Of a stretch of 48,791 bases of DNA, positions 33,352-43,335 are shown piece after piece. The notes beneath the pieces are model-generated. The model was not told the DNA's origin and did not search any database. It saw only the letters and a list, made by a program, of their open reading frames with translations. The DNA is from Hydrogenophilaceae bacterium. Its GTDB lineage: Bacteria; Pseudomonadota; Gammaproteobacteria; Burkholderiales; Thiobacillaceae. Made by a program: the position numbers and the translations under genes. Each line of letters begins with the position of its first letter. The first letter of the stretch is position 1. The DNA lies in assembly GCA_013389025.1 (NCBI GenBank), contig JACAED010000070.1, positions 1 to 48,791 of the forward strand, written 5' to 3'.

Positions 33352-34134
33352 ATGACTTATTGCGTCGCCATCAAAACGGATAATGGTCTGGTGTTTGCAT
33401 CAGACTCGCTCACTAACGCTGGCACCGACCATGTCAGCACGTACTCCAAGATGCATACTTTCGTGCAGCCGGGCAACCGCATGTTCGTGCTGCTCTCGTC
33501 GGGCAACCTGGCGACGACGCAGGCCGTGGTCAAGCGGCTGCGGGATGATTGCAGGCTGGGCAACCTGCCCTGCCTGTCCAGCGTCAACTCGATGAGCGAG
33601 GCGGTGGATTATGTGGGGCATCTTTCTACGGAGGTGCAGCGCGCGCAGGCATCGCGCGATACCGCCAACACCAATTTCGAGGCCACGTTCATCTTTGGTG
33701 GCCAGATTGCTGGGCAGATGCCCGAGATGTACCTGATTTATCCGCAAGGCAACTATATTCACGAGTCCGCCGCGCATCCTTTTCTGCAGATCGGTGAGAC
33801 CAAGTACGGCAAACCCATCCTCGACCGCGTGATCCGCACCGACACGCCACTGGAACAGGCCGCGCGCTGCGCGCTGGTGTCGATCAATTCGACCATCCGT
33901 TCCAACCTCACCGTCGGCCCGCCGGTCGAGCTGCTGATTTATGCCGCCGACAGCCTGGACGGCGGCCGCCGCCTGCTCTTGTCCGAAGACCATCCCTACT
34001 ACCGCGCGCTCGGCGATGCCTGGAACGAGGGCCTGCGCCAGGCGCTCAACAATCTGCCCCAGTTTGAGTGGGAAAACCAGACGCAGCCTTTGCAAATTGT
34101 CGCGGCGCCAGGCAACGACGGGCAGATGCGCTGA
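33352..34134 (+). CDS. Anbu-type proteasome-like (NTN-hydrolase) peptidase
   Basis: MTYCVAIKTDNGLVFASDSLTNAGTDHVSTYSKMH with Thr2; LSSGNLATTQAVV; EAxFIFGGQ-like ATFIFGGQIAGQMPEMYLIYPQGN; LGETKYGKPIL-like QIGETKYGKPILDR. Confidence 0.92.
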   Translation: MTYCVAIKTDNGLVFASDSLTNAGTDHVSTYSKMHTFVQPGNRMFVLLSSGNLATTQAVVKRLRDDCRLGNLPCLSSVNSMSEAVDYVGHLSTEVQRAQASRDTANTNFEATFIFGGQIAGQMPEMYLIYPQGNYIHESAAHPFLQIGETKYGKPILDRVIRTDTPLEQAARCALVSINSTIRSNLTVGPPVELLIYAADSLDGGRRLLLSEDHPYYRALGDAWNEGLRQALNNLPQFEWENQTQPLQIVAAPGNDGQMR

Positions 34135-34217
34135 TCGATTTCCCGGGCGGCCGGATCAGGTTTCATCCCTGGCTCGACCCTTGCTTTTGATGGGGCGTCC
34201 CCTCTCAGAAGTCCGTC

Positions 34218-37200
34218 ATGAGCATCCAGGTCGCCATCCGTCACACCACCACCTATACCTTTGACCGTCTTGTTGCGCTGAGCCCGCATGTGGTGAGGCT
34301 CAAGCCCGCCGCGCACAGCCGCACGCCCATCCTGTCCTACAGCCTCAAGGTCACGCCGGCAAAGCATTTCATCAACTGGCAGCAGGATCCCTTCGGCAAC
34401 TACCTCGCCCGGCTGGTATTTCCGGAAAAGACCCGCAAGCTGTCGATCGACGTGGAGGTCATCGCCGACATGACGGTCATCAACCCGTTCGACTTTTTCC
34501 TGGAGGAATACGCCGAGCATTGGCCGTTCGAATACCCGGAAGCGTTGAAGAAGGAACTGGCGCCCTATCTCGAAGCCGAGGCAGCCGGGCCGCTGCTGGC
34601 GGCGCATTTGTCGGCCATCCGGCGCGATCGCGCGCCGACGGTCAGCTTCCTGGTGCAACTCAATCAGCAGTTGCAACGGGCGATCGGCTACACCATCCGC
34701 ATGGAGCCGGGCGTGCAGACCTGCGAGGAAACGCTGGGCAAGGCCATTGGTTCGTGCCGGGACACGGGCTGGCTGCTGGTGCAGGTGCTGCGACATCTCG
34801 GGCTGGCCGCGCGCTTCGTGTCGGGCTACCTGGTGCAGCTGGCGCCGGACGGGAAATCTCTGGATGGACCGTCGGGCACCGATCACGATTTCACTGACCT
34901 GCACGCCTGGGCCGAGGTGTATATCCCGGGCGCGGGCTGGGTCGGGCTTGATCCCACTTCCGGACTGTTTGCTGGTGAAGGGCATATCCCGCTCGCCTGC
35001 ACGCCGAACCCGTCTTCGGCCGCGCCCATCGAAGGGTTCACCGAACCATGCGAAGTCGAATTCGGCTTCAGCAACACCGTCTCCCGTTTCCGGGAAACCC
35101 CTCGCGTGACCAAGCCCTACACCGAAGAGCAGTGGGCGCACATCCATGCACTCGGCCGTCTGGTCGACGAGCGCCTGCTCGAAAACGATGTACGACTGAC
35201 CATGGGCGGCGAACCGACTTTCGTGTCCATCGACCACGCGGACGCACCGGAATGGAACACCGCCGCACTGGGAATGCACAAGCGCGAACGCGCGGAAGTG
35301 CTGGTTCGGCGTCTTGGCGAAAGATTTGGACAAGGCGCCCTGCTGCATACGGCGCAAGGCAAGTGGTACCCCGGCGAACCGTTGCCGCGCTGGGCACTGG
35401 GGCTTTACTGGCGCAAGGACGGCGAACCCGTCTGGCGCGACCCCGGCCTTCTGGCCGAGCCGCATCGCGACTACGGCCATGGCGTGGAGTCGGCCAGGCG
35501 TTTTGTGGACACACTGGCGCGTCATCTGGGTCTGGCAATGCGCTATGTGATGCCCGCGTACGAAGACGCGCTGTTCTATCTGCATGCCGAAGCCAGGGTG
35601 CCGGTCAATCTCGATCCGGCCAAGGCCGGTCTGAAGGATTCAGCCGTGCGACGCGCGCTCGCTGACAGATTGTCGCAGGGACTGGATACGCCAACCGGCT
35701 ATGTGTTGCCGATCGGATGGAACTGGACAACCGGCTGCTGGTATTCCGCGCCGTGGAATTTCCGCCGCGAGCGTCTGTATCTGGCGGCGGGCGATTCGCC
35801 GATGGGACTGCGGCTGCCGCTGGATTCGCTGCCCTGGATCGACGAGGATGAAGTGGAATGGGTGGGCGAGGCCGATCCCTTCGAGCCGCAAATGCCGCTG
35901 CGGGATTTCCATGGCGAAGTCGCCGCGCGCCATTCACGGTTCGAAGCCAGCGTGGATGCTCACCCCGAAGTCCATGTTCAGAGGGATGCGGACCGTCAGC
36001 GAACACGGGTATCCGTTCCGCATACCGCCGTTTGCGTGGAGCCACGCAACGGTTGTCTGCACGTGTTCATGCCGCCCATGCAACGGCTGGAACATGCGCT
36101 GGACCTGATCGCGGCAATCGAGCAGACCGCCACGCAATTGCGGATGCCCGTCGTCGTGGAAGGCTATGCGCCCCCGCAGGACGGGCGGCTGGAAAAACTG
36201 CTGGTAACACCCGATCCGGGCGTGATCGAAGTCAACATCCACCCGTCAAAAACCTGGGAGGAACTGGTCGAGCGCACCGGGATCCTGTACGAAGAGGCGC
36301 GGCTGTCGCGGCTGTCGACTGAAAAGTTCATGCTCGATGGCCGGCATACCGGCACGGGCGGCGGCAATCATGTCACGCTGGGCGCCGCTTCGCCGGAAGA
36401 CAGCCCGTTTCTGCGCCGGCCCGACCTGTTGCGCAGCCTGATTACCTACTGGCAGCATCATCCCGGCCTGTCCTATTTCTTCTCCGGCCTGTTTGTCGGC
36501 CCCACCAGTCAGGCGCCGCGCGTGGACGAGGGCAAGCCTGAGTCGCTGTACGAACTGGAAATCGCCTTCCAGCAGATGCCGCGCGGTGCCGTGCCGCAGC
36601 CCTGGCTGGTTGACCGCTTGCTGCGCAACCTGCTTACCGACCTGACTGGCAATACGCATCGCGCCGAGTTCTGCATCGACAAGCTGTATTCGCCCGACAG
36701 CGTGACGGGCCGGCTGGGCCTGCTGGAATTCCGCGCCTTCGAAATGCCGCCGCATGCGCGCATGAGCCTGGCGCAGATGCTGCTGCTGCGCGCGCTGGTG
36801 GCGCGCTTCTGGGAGACGCCCTACGAAAAGCCGCTGGTGCGCTGGGGCACGCAACTGCACGACCGCTGGATGCTGCCGCATTATCTCTGGAACGACCTCG
36901 GGGAAGTGGTCGCGGAACTTAACGATGCCGGCTTTCCGTTTCAGATCGAATGGTTCGAGCCTTTTCTGGAATTCCGTTTTCCGCTTTATGGCACCCGCCA
37001 GATCGGCGACATTGCCATGGAACTGCGCGCTGCCATCGAACCGTGGAACGTGCTGGGCGAAGAGGCGACCAATCTGGGCACGTCGCGTTTTGTCGATTCT
37101 TCGGTCGAGCGTCTGCAAGTGAAACTGTCCGGCTTTACCGGCAACCGCTATCTTCTGGTCTGCAATGGACGACGCATCCCGCTGGCCGCAACCGGCGTGG

Positions 37201-37580
37201 AAGGCGAATATGTGGCGGGCGTGCGCTATCGTGCCTGGCAGCCGCCTTCGGCGCTGCACCCGACCATCGGCGTGCATTCGCCGCTGGTCTTCGATCTGGT
37301 CGATACCTGGAACGGCCGGTCGGTGGGCGGCTGCGTGTACCGGGTGATGCATCCGGGTGGACGCAATTACGACCACTTCCCGGTCAATGCCTACGAGGCC
37401 GAGGCGAGGCGCCACACGAGAATCGATATTCAGGGCCACACCACCGGGACATTCGTTCCGCCGCCATGGCTGCCGCCCATGGCGCGGTTCTATCCCGGCG
37501 AGCCGCCGCGGCCCATGACGCCGCCGCCGGAGGAACCGGCGGGTGAGTTTCCCTTTACCCTGGATTTGCGGCGGCGGTAG
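34218..37580 (+). CDS. large transglutaminase-like / DUF2126 (ATP-grasp-like) fusion protein
   Basis: N-terminal transglutaminase-like Cys-His-Asp (GSCRDTGWLLVQVLRHLGLAARFVSGY ... DLHAWAEVYIPGAGWVGLDPTSG); C-terminal MGGEPTFVSID...GKWYPGEPLPRWALG and GRHTGTGGGNHVTLG. Confidence 0.9.
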   Translation: MSIQVAIRHTTTYTFDRLVALSPHVVRLKPAAHSRTPILSYSLKVTPAKHFINWQQDPFGNYLARLVFPEKTRKLSIDVEVIADMTVINPFDFFLEEYAEHWPFEYPEALKKELAPYLEAEAAGPLLAAHLSAIRRDRAPTVSFLVQLNQQLQRAIGYTIRMEPGVQTCEETLGKAIGSCRDTGWLLVQVLRHLGLAARFVSGYLVQLAPDGKSLDGPSGTDHDFTDLHAWAEVYIPGAGWVGLDPTSGLFAGEGHIPLACTPNPSSAAPIEGFTEPCEVEFGFSNTVSRFRETPRVTKPYTEEQWAHIHALGRLVDERLLENDVRLTMGGEPTFVSIDHADAPEWNTAALGMHKRERAEVLVRRLGERFGQGALLHTAQGKWYPGEPLPRWALGLYWRKDGEPVWRDPGLLAEPHRDYGHGVESARRFVDTLARHLGLAMRYVMPAYEDALFYLHAEARVPVNLDPAKAGLKDSAVRRALADRLSQGLDTPTGYVLPIGWNWTTGCWYSAPWNFRRERLYLAAGDSPMGLRLPLDSLPWIDEDEVEWVGEADPFEPQMPLRDFHGEVAARHSRFEASVDAHPEVHVQRDADRQRTRVSVPHTAVCVEPRNGCLHVFMPPMQRLEHALDLIAAIEQTATQLRMPVVVEGYAPPQDGRLEKLLVTPDPGVIEVNIHPSKTWEELVERTGILYEEARLSRLSTEKFMLDGRHTGTGGGNHVTLGAASPEDSPFLRRPDLLRSLITYWQHHPGLSYFFSGLFVGPTSQAPRVDEGKPESLYELEIAFQQMPRGAVPQPWLVDRLLRNLLTDLTGNTHRAEFCIDKLYSPDSVTGRLGLLEFRAFEMPPHARMSLAQMLLLRALVARFWETPYEKPLVRWGTQLHDRWMLPHYLWNDLGEVVAELNDAGFPFQIEWFEPFLEFRFPLYGTRQIGDIAMELRAAIEPWNVLGEEATNLGTSRFVDSSVERLQVKLSGFTGNRYLLVCNGRRIPLAATGVEGEYVAGVRYRAWQPPSALHPTIGVHSPLVFDLVDTWNGRSVGGCVYRVMHPGGRNYDHFPVNAYEAEARRHTRIDIQGHTTGTFVPPPWLPPMARFYPGEPPRPMTPPPEEPAGEFPFTLDLRRR

Positions 37581-37592
37581 TGTGAGCGGGAG

Positions 37593-38306
37593 TCAGGCCG
37601 CGAGCTGGCCGGATTCCTCGGAAAGATAGTAGCGCGCCATGACCTTGAGCGCGTCATCGAATTCGTAGACCAGCGGCATGCCGGTCGGAATGTTCAGATC
37701 CATGATATCGGCATCGGCGATCCGGTCGATATGCTTGACCAGGGCGCGCAGGCTGTTGCCGTGGGCGGCAATCAGAAGGGTCTTGCCGGCCTGCATGTCG
37801 GGCAGGATGGCTTCGTGCCAGAGCTCCAGCACGCGCACCAGGGTATCGGCGAGCGATTCGGTCACCGGCAGGCGCTCTGCGGTCAGGTTGCGGTAACGCG
37901 GGTCGAAACGCGGATGGCGCGGGTCGCTCAGGTTCAATGACGGTGGCCGGGTATCGAAACTGCGGCGCCAGAGATGTACCTGCTCGGGGCCATAGTGTTC
38001 CGCGGTTTCGGCCTTGTTCAAGCCTTGCAGCGCGCCGTAATGGCGCTCGTTCAGGCGCCAGTCCCTGTGAGTCGGCATCCATACCTGGTCCATGGCTTCC
38101 TGCGCCAGCCACAGCGTGCGGATCGCGCGTTTCAAGACGGAGACATAAGCCTGGTCGAATACGATGCCGTGGTCGCGCAACAGCCGGCCGGCTTTCATCG
38201 CTTCCATGCGGCCGGCTTCGGACAGGTCGACATCGGTCCAGCCGGTAAAGCGATTCTCACGGTTCCACTGACTTTCGCCGTGGCGCAGCAGTACAAGTTT
38301 CAGCAC
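37593..38306 (-). CDS. gpmA: 2,3-bisphosphoglycerate-dependent phosphoglycerate mutase
   Basis: [48 protein letters not shown] start after SD GGGAGGG. Confidence 0.95.
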   Translation of the reverse strand: MLKLVLLRHGESQWNRENRFTGWTDVDLSEAGRMEAMKAGRLLRDHGIVFDQAYVSVLKRAIRTLWLAQEAMDQVWMPTHRDWRLNERHYGALQGLNKAETAEHYGPEQVHLWRRSFDTRPPSLNLSDPRHPRFDPRYRNLTAERLPVTESLADTLVRVLELWHEAILPDMQAGKTLLIAAHGNSLRALVKHIDRIADADIMDLNIPTGMPLVYEFDDALKVMARYYLSEESGQLAA

Positions 38307-38431
38307 GATTCCCTCCCAATCGGGGCCTGGACAAATGTCCATGGAGCAAAAGGCAGACCAGACAATTTTCTGTTCAATCCAGGCCATTCAATGAGCTTTA
38401 TCGGCATTTTTTGGCAACAGATTAGTGCGGG

Positions 38432-38450
38432 GCGCATTGTCCTGGTGCGC
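38432..38450. promoter_or_regulatory. dyad resembling an NtrC-type enhancer
   Basis: GCGCATTGTCCTGGTGCGC, 109 bp upstream of the sigma-54-like promoter. Confidence 0.4.
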
Positions 38451-38558
38451 AATCGTCATATACAAATAATGGCCGGGCCGGATGACTTTCCGGTGATGCT
38501 CGGGTTACACGCGGATTAAAGCAGCTCGCCAGGTTTGCGCATGAAAGCTGCGGCGGGC

Positions 38559-38574
38559 TGGCACCCAAATTGCT
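38559..38574 (+). promoter_or_regulatory. sigma-54 (-24/-12) promoter for glgP
   Basis: TGGCACCCAAATTGCT against consensus TGGCACG-N4-TTGCW, correct GG-GC spacing. Confidence 0.7.
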
Positions 38575-38608
38575 CATCCGGATTGTTGACGCCATTTCAG
38601 GACAGATC

Positions 38609-41110
38609 ATGGATACCCTGCTCGAACAAGAAAGCCTGGCGCACGGCAGCAAGAGCCGCACCGGCATTTCCATGGAAAACCTGAAACGGGCCTTTCTGGA
38701 CAATCTCTTCTATGTCCAGGGCAAGTTTCCCGCGCTAGCCAGCAAGCACGACTACTATCTGGCGCTGGCCTACACGGTCAGGGACCGCCTGCTCGCGCGC
38801 TGGGTGAAAACCGCCGATACCTACACCCGCGCCGGTTCGCGTACCGTAGCCTACCTCTCGGCCGAATTCCTGCTGGGCCCGCATCTGGGCAACAACATTC
38901 TCAATCTGGGCATCGAGAAGCCGGTGCGCGAAGCCATGCAGGAGCTGGGCCTGAACTACGATGCCCTGCTGGCGCAGGAAGTCGAACCGGGCCTTGGCAA
39001 CGGCGGCCTGGGGCGGCTGGCGGCCTGTTTCCTGGATTCGCTGGCGACCCTGGAGATCCCCGCGCTCGGTTACGGCATCCGCTACGAACACGGGATTTTC
39101 GCGCAGGAAATCGTCGATGGCTGGCAGGTGGAAAGGACCGATGTGTGGCTGCGCCATGGCAACCCCTGGGAGTTGCCGCGGCCCGAGTGGGCGGTGAAAG
39201 TCAGGCTGGGCGGGCACACCGTCCGCTATCAGGACGAAAACGGCCGCATGCATGTGCGCTGGGAGGGGGAGCGCAGCGTGCTGGGCATTCCGTATGACAC
39301 GCCGATACTCGGCTATCGCAACAACACCGCCAATACCCTGAGGCTGTGGCGTTCGGAAGCGGTGGAAGCATTCGACATCTCGATCTTCAACCGTGGCGAT
39401 TACTGGGGCGCGGTGCAGCGCAAGATCGAGTCGGAAAACCTCACCAAGGTGCTGTATCCCAACGACGAGGTGGCGCAGGGCAAGGAACTGCGCCTGGCGC
39501 AGCAGTATTTCTTCGTTTCGTGTTCGCTGCAGGACATGCTGCGCATTCTCAGGATACAGAACATCCCGCTGGATCGTTTCCATGAAAAATTTGCCGTGCA
39601 GCTCAACGATACCCACCCTGCCATTGCCGTGGTGGAACTCATGCGCCTGCTGGTCGACGAGCACGGCATGGAGTGGGGGCCGGCATGGGAGATCACATGC
39701 AGGACTTTTGCCTACACCAACCACACCCTGCTGCCGGAAGCGCTGGAGCAGTGGCCGGTTGCATTGTTCGAAAAGCTGTTGCCGCGGCATCTGGAGCTGA
39801 TCTATGAAATCAATGCGCGCTTCCTCGACGAGGTGCGGCTCGAATGCCTGGGCGATTCGGCGCGGGTGAGCCGTTTGTCGCTGATCGACGAAACCGGCAT
39901 GCGCGCAGTGCGCATGGCCCATCTGGCCTGCCTGGGCAGTTATGCCATCAATGGCGTAGCGGCGCTGCATACCGACCTTCTGCGTCAGGAGGTGCTGTCC
40001 GACTTCAATGCGCTGATGCCGGAGAAGTTTTCCAACAAGACCAATGGCGTGACGCCACGGCGCTGGCTGGGCCTGTCCAACCCGCGGCTCGCTGCGCTGA
40101 TTGAGCGCAAGCTTGGGCCGGGATGGCTCGCGCACCTGGAACGCCTGCGGGAGCTGGAGCCGCTGGCCGGCGATGCCGATTTCCGTGCCGAGTGGCGAGA
40201 GATCAAGCGCGCGAACAAGGTGGCGTATGCCTCCTATCTGCACGAGCAGACGGGCATCGACGTCGATCCGGATTCGATGTTCGATGTGCAGGTGAAACGC
40301 ATCCACGAATACAAGCGCCAGCACCTGAACATCCTCCACGTCATTGCCCGCTATCACCAGATACGCAATCACCCCCACCTGGAAATGACTCCGCGCACTT
40401 TCATTTTCGGCGGCAAGTCCGCGCCGGGCTATTTCATGGCCAAGCTGATGATCAAGCTCATCAATTCGGTGGGCGAGATGGTCAACCGCGACCCGCTCGC
40501 GCGCGACAGGATGAAGGTGGTGTTCGTGCCCAACTTCAACGTGCGCACCGGACAGGCGCTGTATGCCGCGGCAGAGCTCTCCGAGCAGATATCCACCGCG
40601 GGCAAGGAAGCATCGGGTACCGGCAACATGAAATTCATGATGAATGGCGCGCTGACCATCGGCACTCTGGACGGTGCCAATATCGAGATCATGGAGGAAG
40701 CGGGTGCGGAGAATTTCTTCCTGTTCGGGCTTTCCGCATCAGAGGTGGCCGAACTGAGGCGCGAAGGCTACGATCCCATGTCGATTTACCGGGACAACAA
40801 TGCGTTGCGGGGGGTGATCGACCTCATCCGCGATGGCTTCTTCTCACGCGGCGATGCCGAGCTTTTCCGGCCACTGGTGGATAATCTTCTGCGGCACGAT
40901 CCCTACATGCTGCTAGCGGATTTCCAGAGCTATGTCGATTGCCAGCAACGGGTGGATGAGGCCTATCGCGACAGGGAGCGCTGGACACGCATGAGCATCC
41001 TGAATACCGCGCGAAGCGGCAGGTTTTCCTCGGATCGCACGATACGAGAGTATTGCGACGACATCTGGAAGGTGAAGCCGGTGCCGATTGCCGGGCGAGA
41101 AGCTTCCTGA
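38609..41110 (+). CDS. glgP: glycogen/starch/alpha-glucan phosphorylase
   Basis: TVAYLSAEFLLGPHLGNN; NGGLGRLAACFLDSLATL; VKRIHEYKRQHLN; PLP site region EASGTGNMKFMMNGALTIGTLDGANIE; start moved from 38570 to 38609. Confidence 0.96.
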   Translation: MDTLLEQESLAHGSKSRTGISMENLKRAFLDNLFYVQGKFPALASKHDYYLALAYTVRDRLLARWVKTADTYTRAGSRTVAYLSAEFLLGPHLGNNILNLGIEKPVREAMQELGLNYDALLAQEVEPGLGNGGLGRLAACFLDSLATLEIPALGYGIRYEHGIFAQEIVDGWQVERTDVWLRHGNPWELPRPEWAVKVRLGGHTVRYQDENGRMHVRWEGERSVLGIPYDTPILGYRNNTANTLRLWRSEAVEAFDISIFNRGDYWGAVQRKIESENLTKVLYPNDEVAQGKELRLAQQYFFVSCSLQDMLRILRIQNIPLDRFHEKFAVQLNDTHPAIAVVELMRLLVDEHGMEWGPAWEITCRTFAYTNHTLLPEALEQWPVALFEKLLPRHLELIYEINARFLDEVRLECLGDSARVSRLSLIDETGMRAVRMAHLACLGSYAINGVAALHTDLLRQEVLSDFNALMPEKFSNKTNGVTPRRWLGLSNPRLAALIERKLGPGWLAHLERLRELEPLAGDADFRAEWREIKRANKVAYASYLHEQTGIDVDPDSMFDVQVKRIHEYKRQHLNILHVIARYHQIRNHPHLEMTPRTFIFGGKSAPGYFMAKLMIKLINSVGEMVNRDPLARDRMKVVFVPNFNVRTGQALYAAAELSEQISTAGKEASGTGNMKFMMNGALTIGTLDGANIEIMEEAGAENFFLFGLSASEVAELRREGYDPMSIYRDNNALRGVIDLIRDGFFSRGDAELFRPLVDNLLRHDPYMLLADFQSYVDCQQRVDEAYRDRERWTRMSILNTARSGRFSSDRTIREYCDDIWKVKPVPIAGREAS

Positions 41111-41132
41111 TCCGCCCGGAACGCGGATCTTC

Positions 41133-42368
41133 TCAGGACGAGGCTTCCGCTTCCAGCGCCTGCAGGCTTTCCTCCACACCGGCGGCATGGGTCAGATTGG
41201 CGACGTTCTGCTTGGTGAAGAAACCCTGGAAATCGCCAAAGCGCTGCACGTATTCCACGATCAGCGATGAGTATTCAGATGCGCTGGAGAAGATCTGCTT
41301 CAAACCTTCTTCCTTCGAGCCGATTACGTCGAGCAGGAAATCCTGGCCGCAGTTGCGCAGACTGTCGACGACATGGTCGATGTTGGCAAGCCCTGCGGTC
41401 TCGCCGTCCCTTACCGCGACCGCGATGTGGTGCAGACGCGGGCCGAAATTGCGCACGAACTGCTCGGTGGGCGAAGGCAGCTTCAACAAATGGTTGACGA
41501 AGTAAGGATGGTTGGCGGCGGTGAATACCTTGGCCGGTGATTCCAGCTCGTTGTCATGATGGACGCTCTTGGTGACATTGGTGGACGAGTTCTGATCCGC
41601 AATATCATACGAACCCCAGTAGTAGTAGCTGGTCAGTGTCAGGTATTCGAGTATGGCGGCTTCGCGGTTCTGGCTGTAAACGCGCGTGGCGAGATGGTCG
41701 ATTGGCAGGAGCAGGGTTTCGATGCCCAGTTTTTCCTGTGCGTTCTTGGCTTCCTGGTAGGCGCGATTGATGTCGTCGCGGATGGAGGAAATGCCCAGCG
41801 AATACACGCGGATATGGGACTCGGGGCGTTCCCAGTAACCCACGATGTTGTGCGTGTAAGGACTGGGCTTGACGATGGCCATGTTGCCGGGCAGTTCGAG
41901 CCTGCGGATCTGCTCCTGGTTGAAGAATCGCACGTCGCGCGACTTCTGCAGCGCCACCGTCTCATGCTGGTTCTCGACGCGGAACACTTCGCCCATGTAG
42001 CGCGAATTGGGTTTGGTCGCGCCGATCGGATAGACCTCGTTCAAGCTGCGGAAAATGCCGCGCGTGTTCGGATCCTTTACCTCGCGCACGAGGATGTCCG
42101 GTGCGCTCATGTCGATACGCAGAATGTGGGTGAAATGCGTTTCGGACTCCAGCGTGACCAGATAATGGTAGGGCGTCATCAGGCACAGCTCACCGATATA
42201 GGCAAGTGAGTTGCCGGGTTCGACCGTGATCATCAGTGCATCGATCTGTCTGATCGCGCCGGTCAAGCCGACGCGGTCGCGTTCCTCCAGCAGCCTGCCG
42301 AGAAAGTCCTCGAAGAAAGAAGAATTCTGCTTGTCGCCGTAACGGGGGAATTCAAGGGATTTGCTCAT
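41133..42368 (-). CDS. VOC/4-hydroxyphenylpyruvate-dioxygenase-like protein of unknown function
   Basis: Spaced putative metal ligands: DHLATRV (H225), RLHHIAVAV (H313/H314), SLIVEYVQRFGDFQGFFTKQNV (E372); start overlaps the alpha-E stop. Confidence 0.65.
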   Translation of the reverse strand: MSKSLEFPRYGDKQNSSFFEDFLGRLLEERDRVGLTGAIRQIDALMITVEPGNSLAYIGELCLMTPYHYLVTLESETHFTHILRIDMSAPDILVREVKDPNTRGIFRSLNEVYPIGATKPNSRYMGEVFRVENQHETVALQKSRDVRFFNQEQIRRLELPGNMAIVKPSPYTHNIVGYWERPESHIRVYSLGISSIRDDINRAYQEAKNAQEKLGIETLLLPIDHLATRVYSQNREAAILEYLTLTSYYYWGSYDIADQNSSTNVTKSVHHDNELESPAKVFTAANHPYFVNHLLKLPSPTEQFVRNFGPRLHHIAVAVRDGETAGLANIDHVVDSLRNCGQDFLLDVIGSKEEGLKQIFSSASEYSSLIVEYVQRFGDFQGFFTKQNVANLTHAAGVEESLQALEAEASS

Positions 42369-43333
42369 TCCTGTTCCGCTGCCTGAAGTTGGGACGGCGT
42401 GTCCTGGTAAAGATGGAAATACTGTTTGGAAACGGCCTCGTGAATGGCGCCCAGGTCGGCCTCGACGCCGTCCAGGCTTTGATGCAGATCGCCAAGCTTG
42501 ATAGTGTCGAAATGGATTCGCAACAGGCGCTCCCGGGCATCGCGGACCGCCAGCAAGGGTTTTTCATGATTCGGCAGGGCGATGAGGCAGCTCTCCATTT
42601 CGTTCAGCGAGTGATGAACAGTGCGCGGGAACAGGGGATCCTTCAGCACGAATTCCAGCACCTGGCGGCCGCGCACATGTACCGATACATGACGCCGATA
42701 CATCTGGTAGGCCGATAGGGCACTCAGGGTGCCCATCCACAGGCGTTCGACCTCGGCCTCGGTGCTGCCTTCGCGCGGCAGCAGTACGGCCGAATTTACG
42801 TCGACGATGCGGGTGCTCATGTCCGCGCGCTCGATATTGCGTCCCAGCTTGATGAATTGGTAAGCGATATCCAGACTCATCGACCCCATCAAAAGCCCGA
42901 TGATGGACTGGCGCCGTTCGATGACTTCGTTGAGCACCTCGTAGCGCGGCAGGCGGCCGTGTGTCGTGCGTGGCGCATGGCGTTGCAGGAAAAGATGCAG
43001 CGCATTGATGCGTTCCCAGCTTTCCGCCGGCAGCACTTCACGGAATGTGCGCGTGTTTTCCCGCGCGTGTCGGATGCAGGAAACGATGGAACTGGGATTG
43101 CGTTCATCGAGGATCAGAAAGCGCATCACCGAATCCTCGTCCGCGTCCTTGTAGAGCTCGTGAAACTGCCTGTCGAGGCCGACGACACTGATCAGCGTGT
43201 CCCAGTGAAAGGACGCGCCCCTGGGCAGGTCCAGCACCACCTGCGATGTCCCGTTGATGAGGCGGGCGGTATTCTCCGCGCGCTCCAGGTAGCGGGTCAT
43301 CCAGTAGAGGTTTTCGGCAACGCGGGAAAGCAT
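42365..43333 (-). CDS. alpha-E domain protein (DUF403)
   Basis: MLSRVAENLYWMTRYLERAENTARLINGTSQVVLD; ARENTRTFREVLPAESWERINALHL; start at 43333 inside the longer ORF. Confidence 0.92.
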   Translation of the reverse strand: MLSRVAENLYWMTRYLERAENTARLINGTSQVVLDLPRGASFHWDTLISVVGLDRQFHELYKDADEDSVMRFLILDERNPSSIVSCIRHARENTRTFREVLPAESWERINALHLFLQRHAPRTTHGRLPRYEVLNEVIERRQSIIGLLMGSMSLDIAYQFIKLGRNIERADMSTRIVDVNSAVLLPREGSTEAEVERLWMGTLSALSAYQMYRRHVSVHVRGRQVLEFVLKDPLFPRTVHHSLNEMESCLIALPNHEKPLLAVRDARERLLRIHFDTIKLGDLHQSLDGVEADLGAIHEAVSKQYFHLYQDTPSQLQAAEQE

Positions 43334-43335
43334 GA

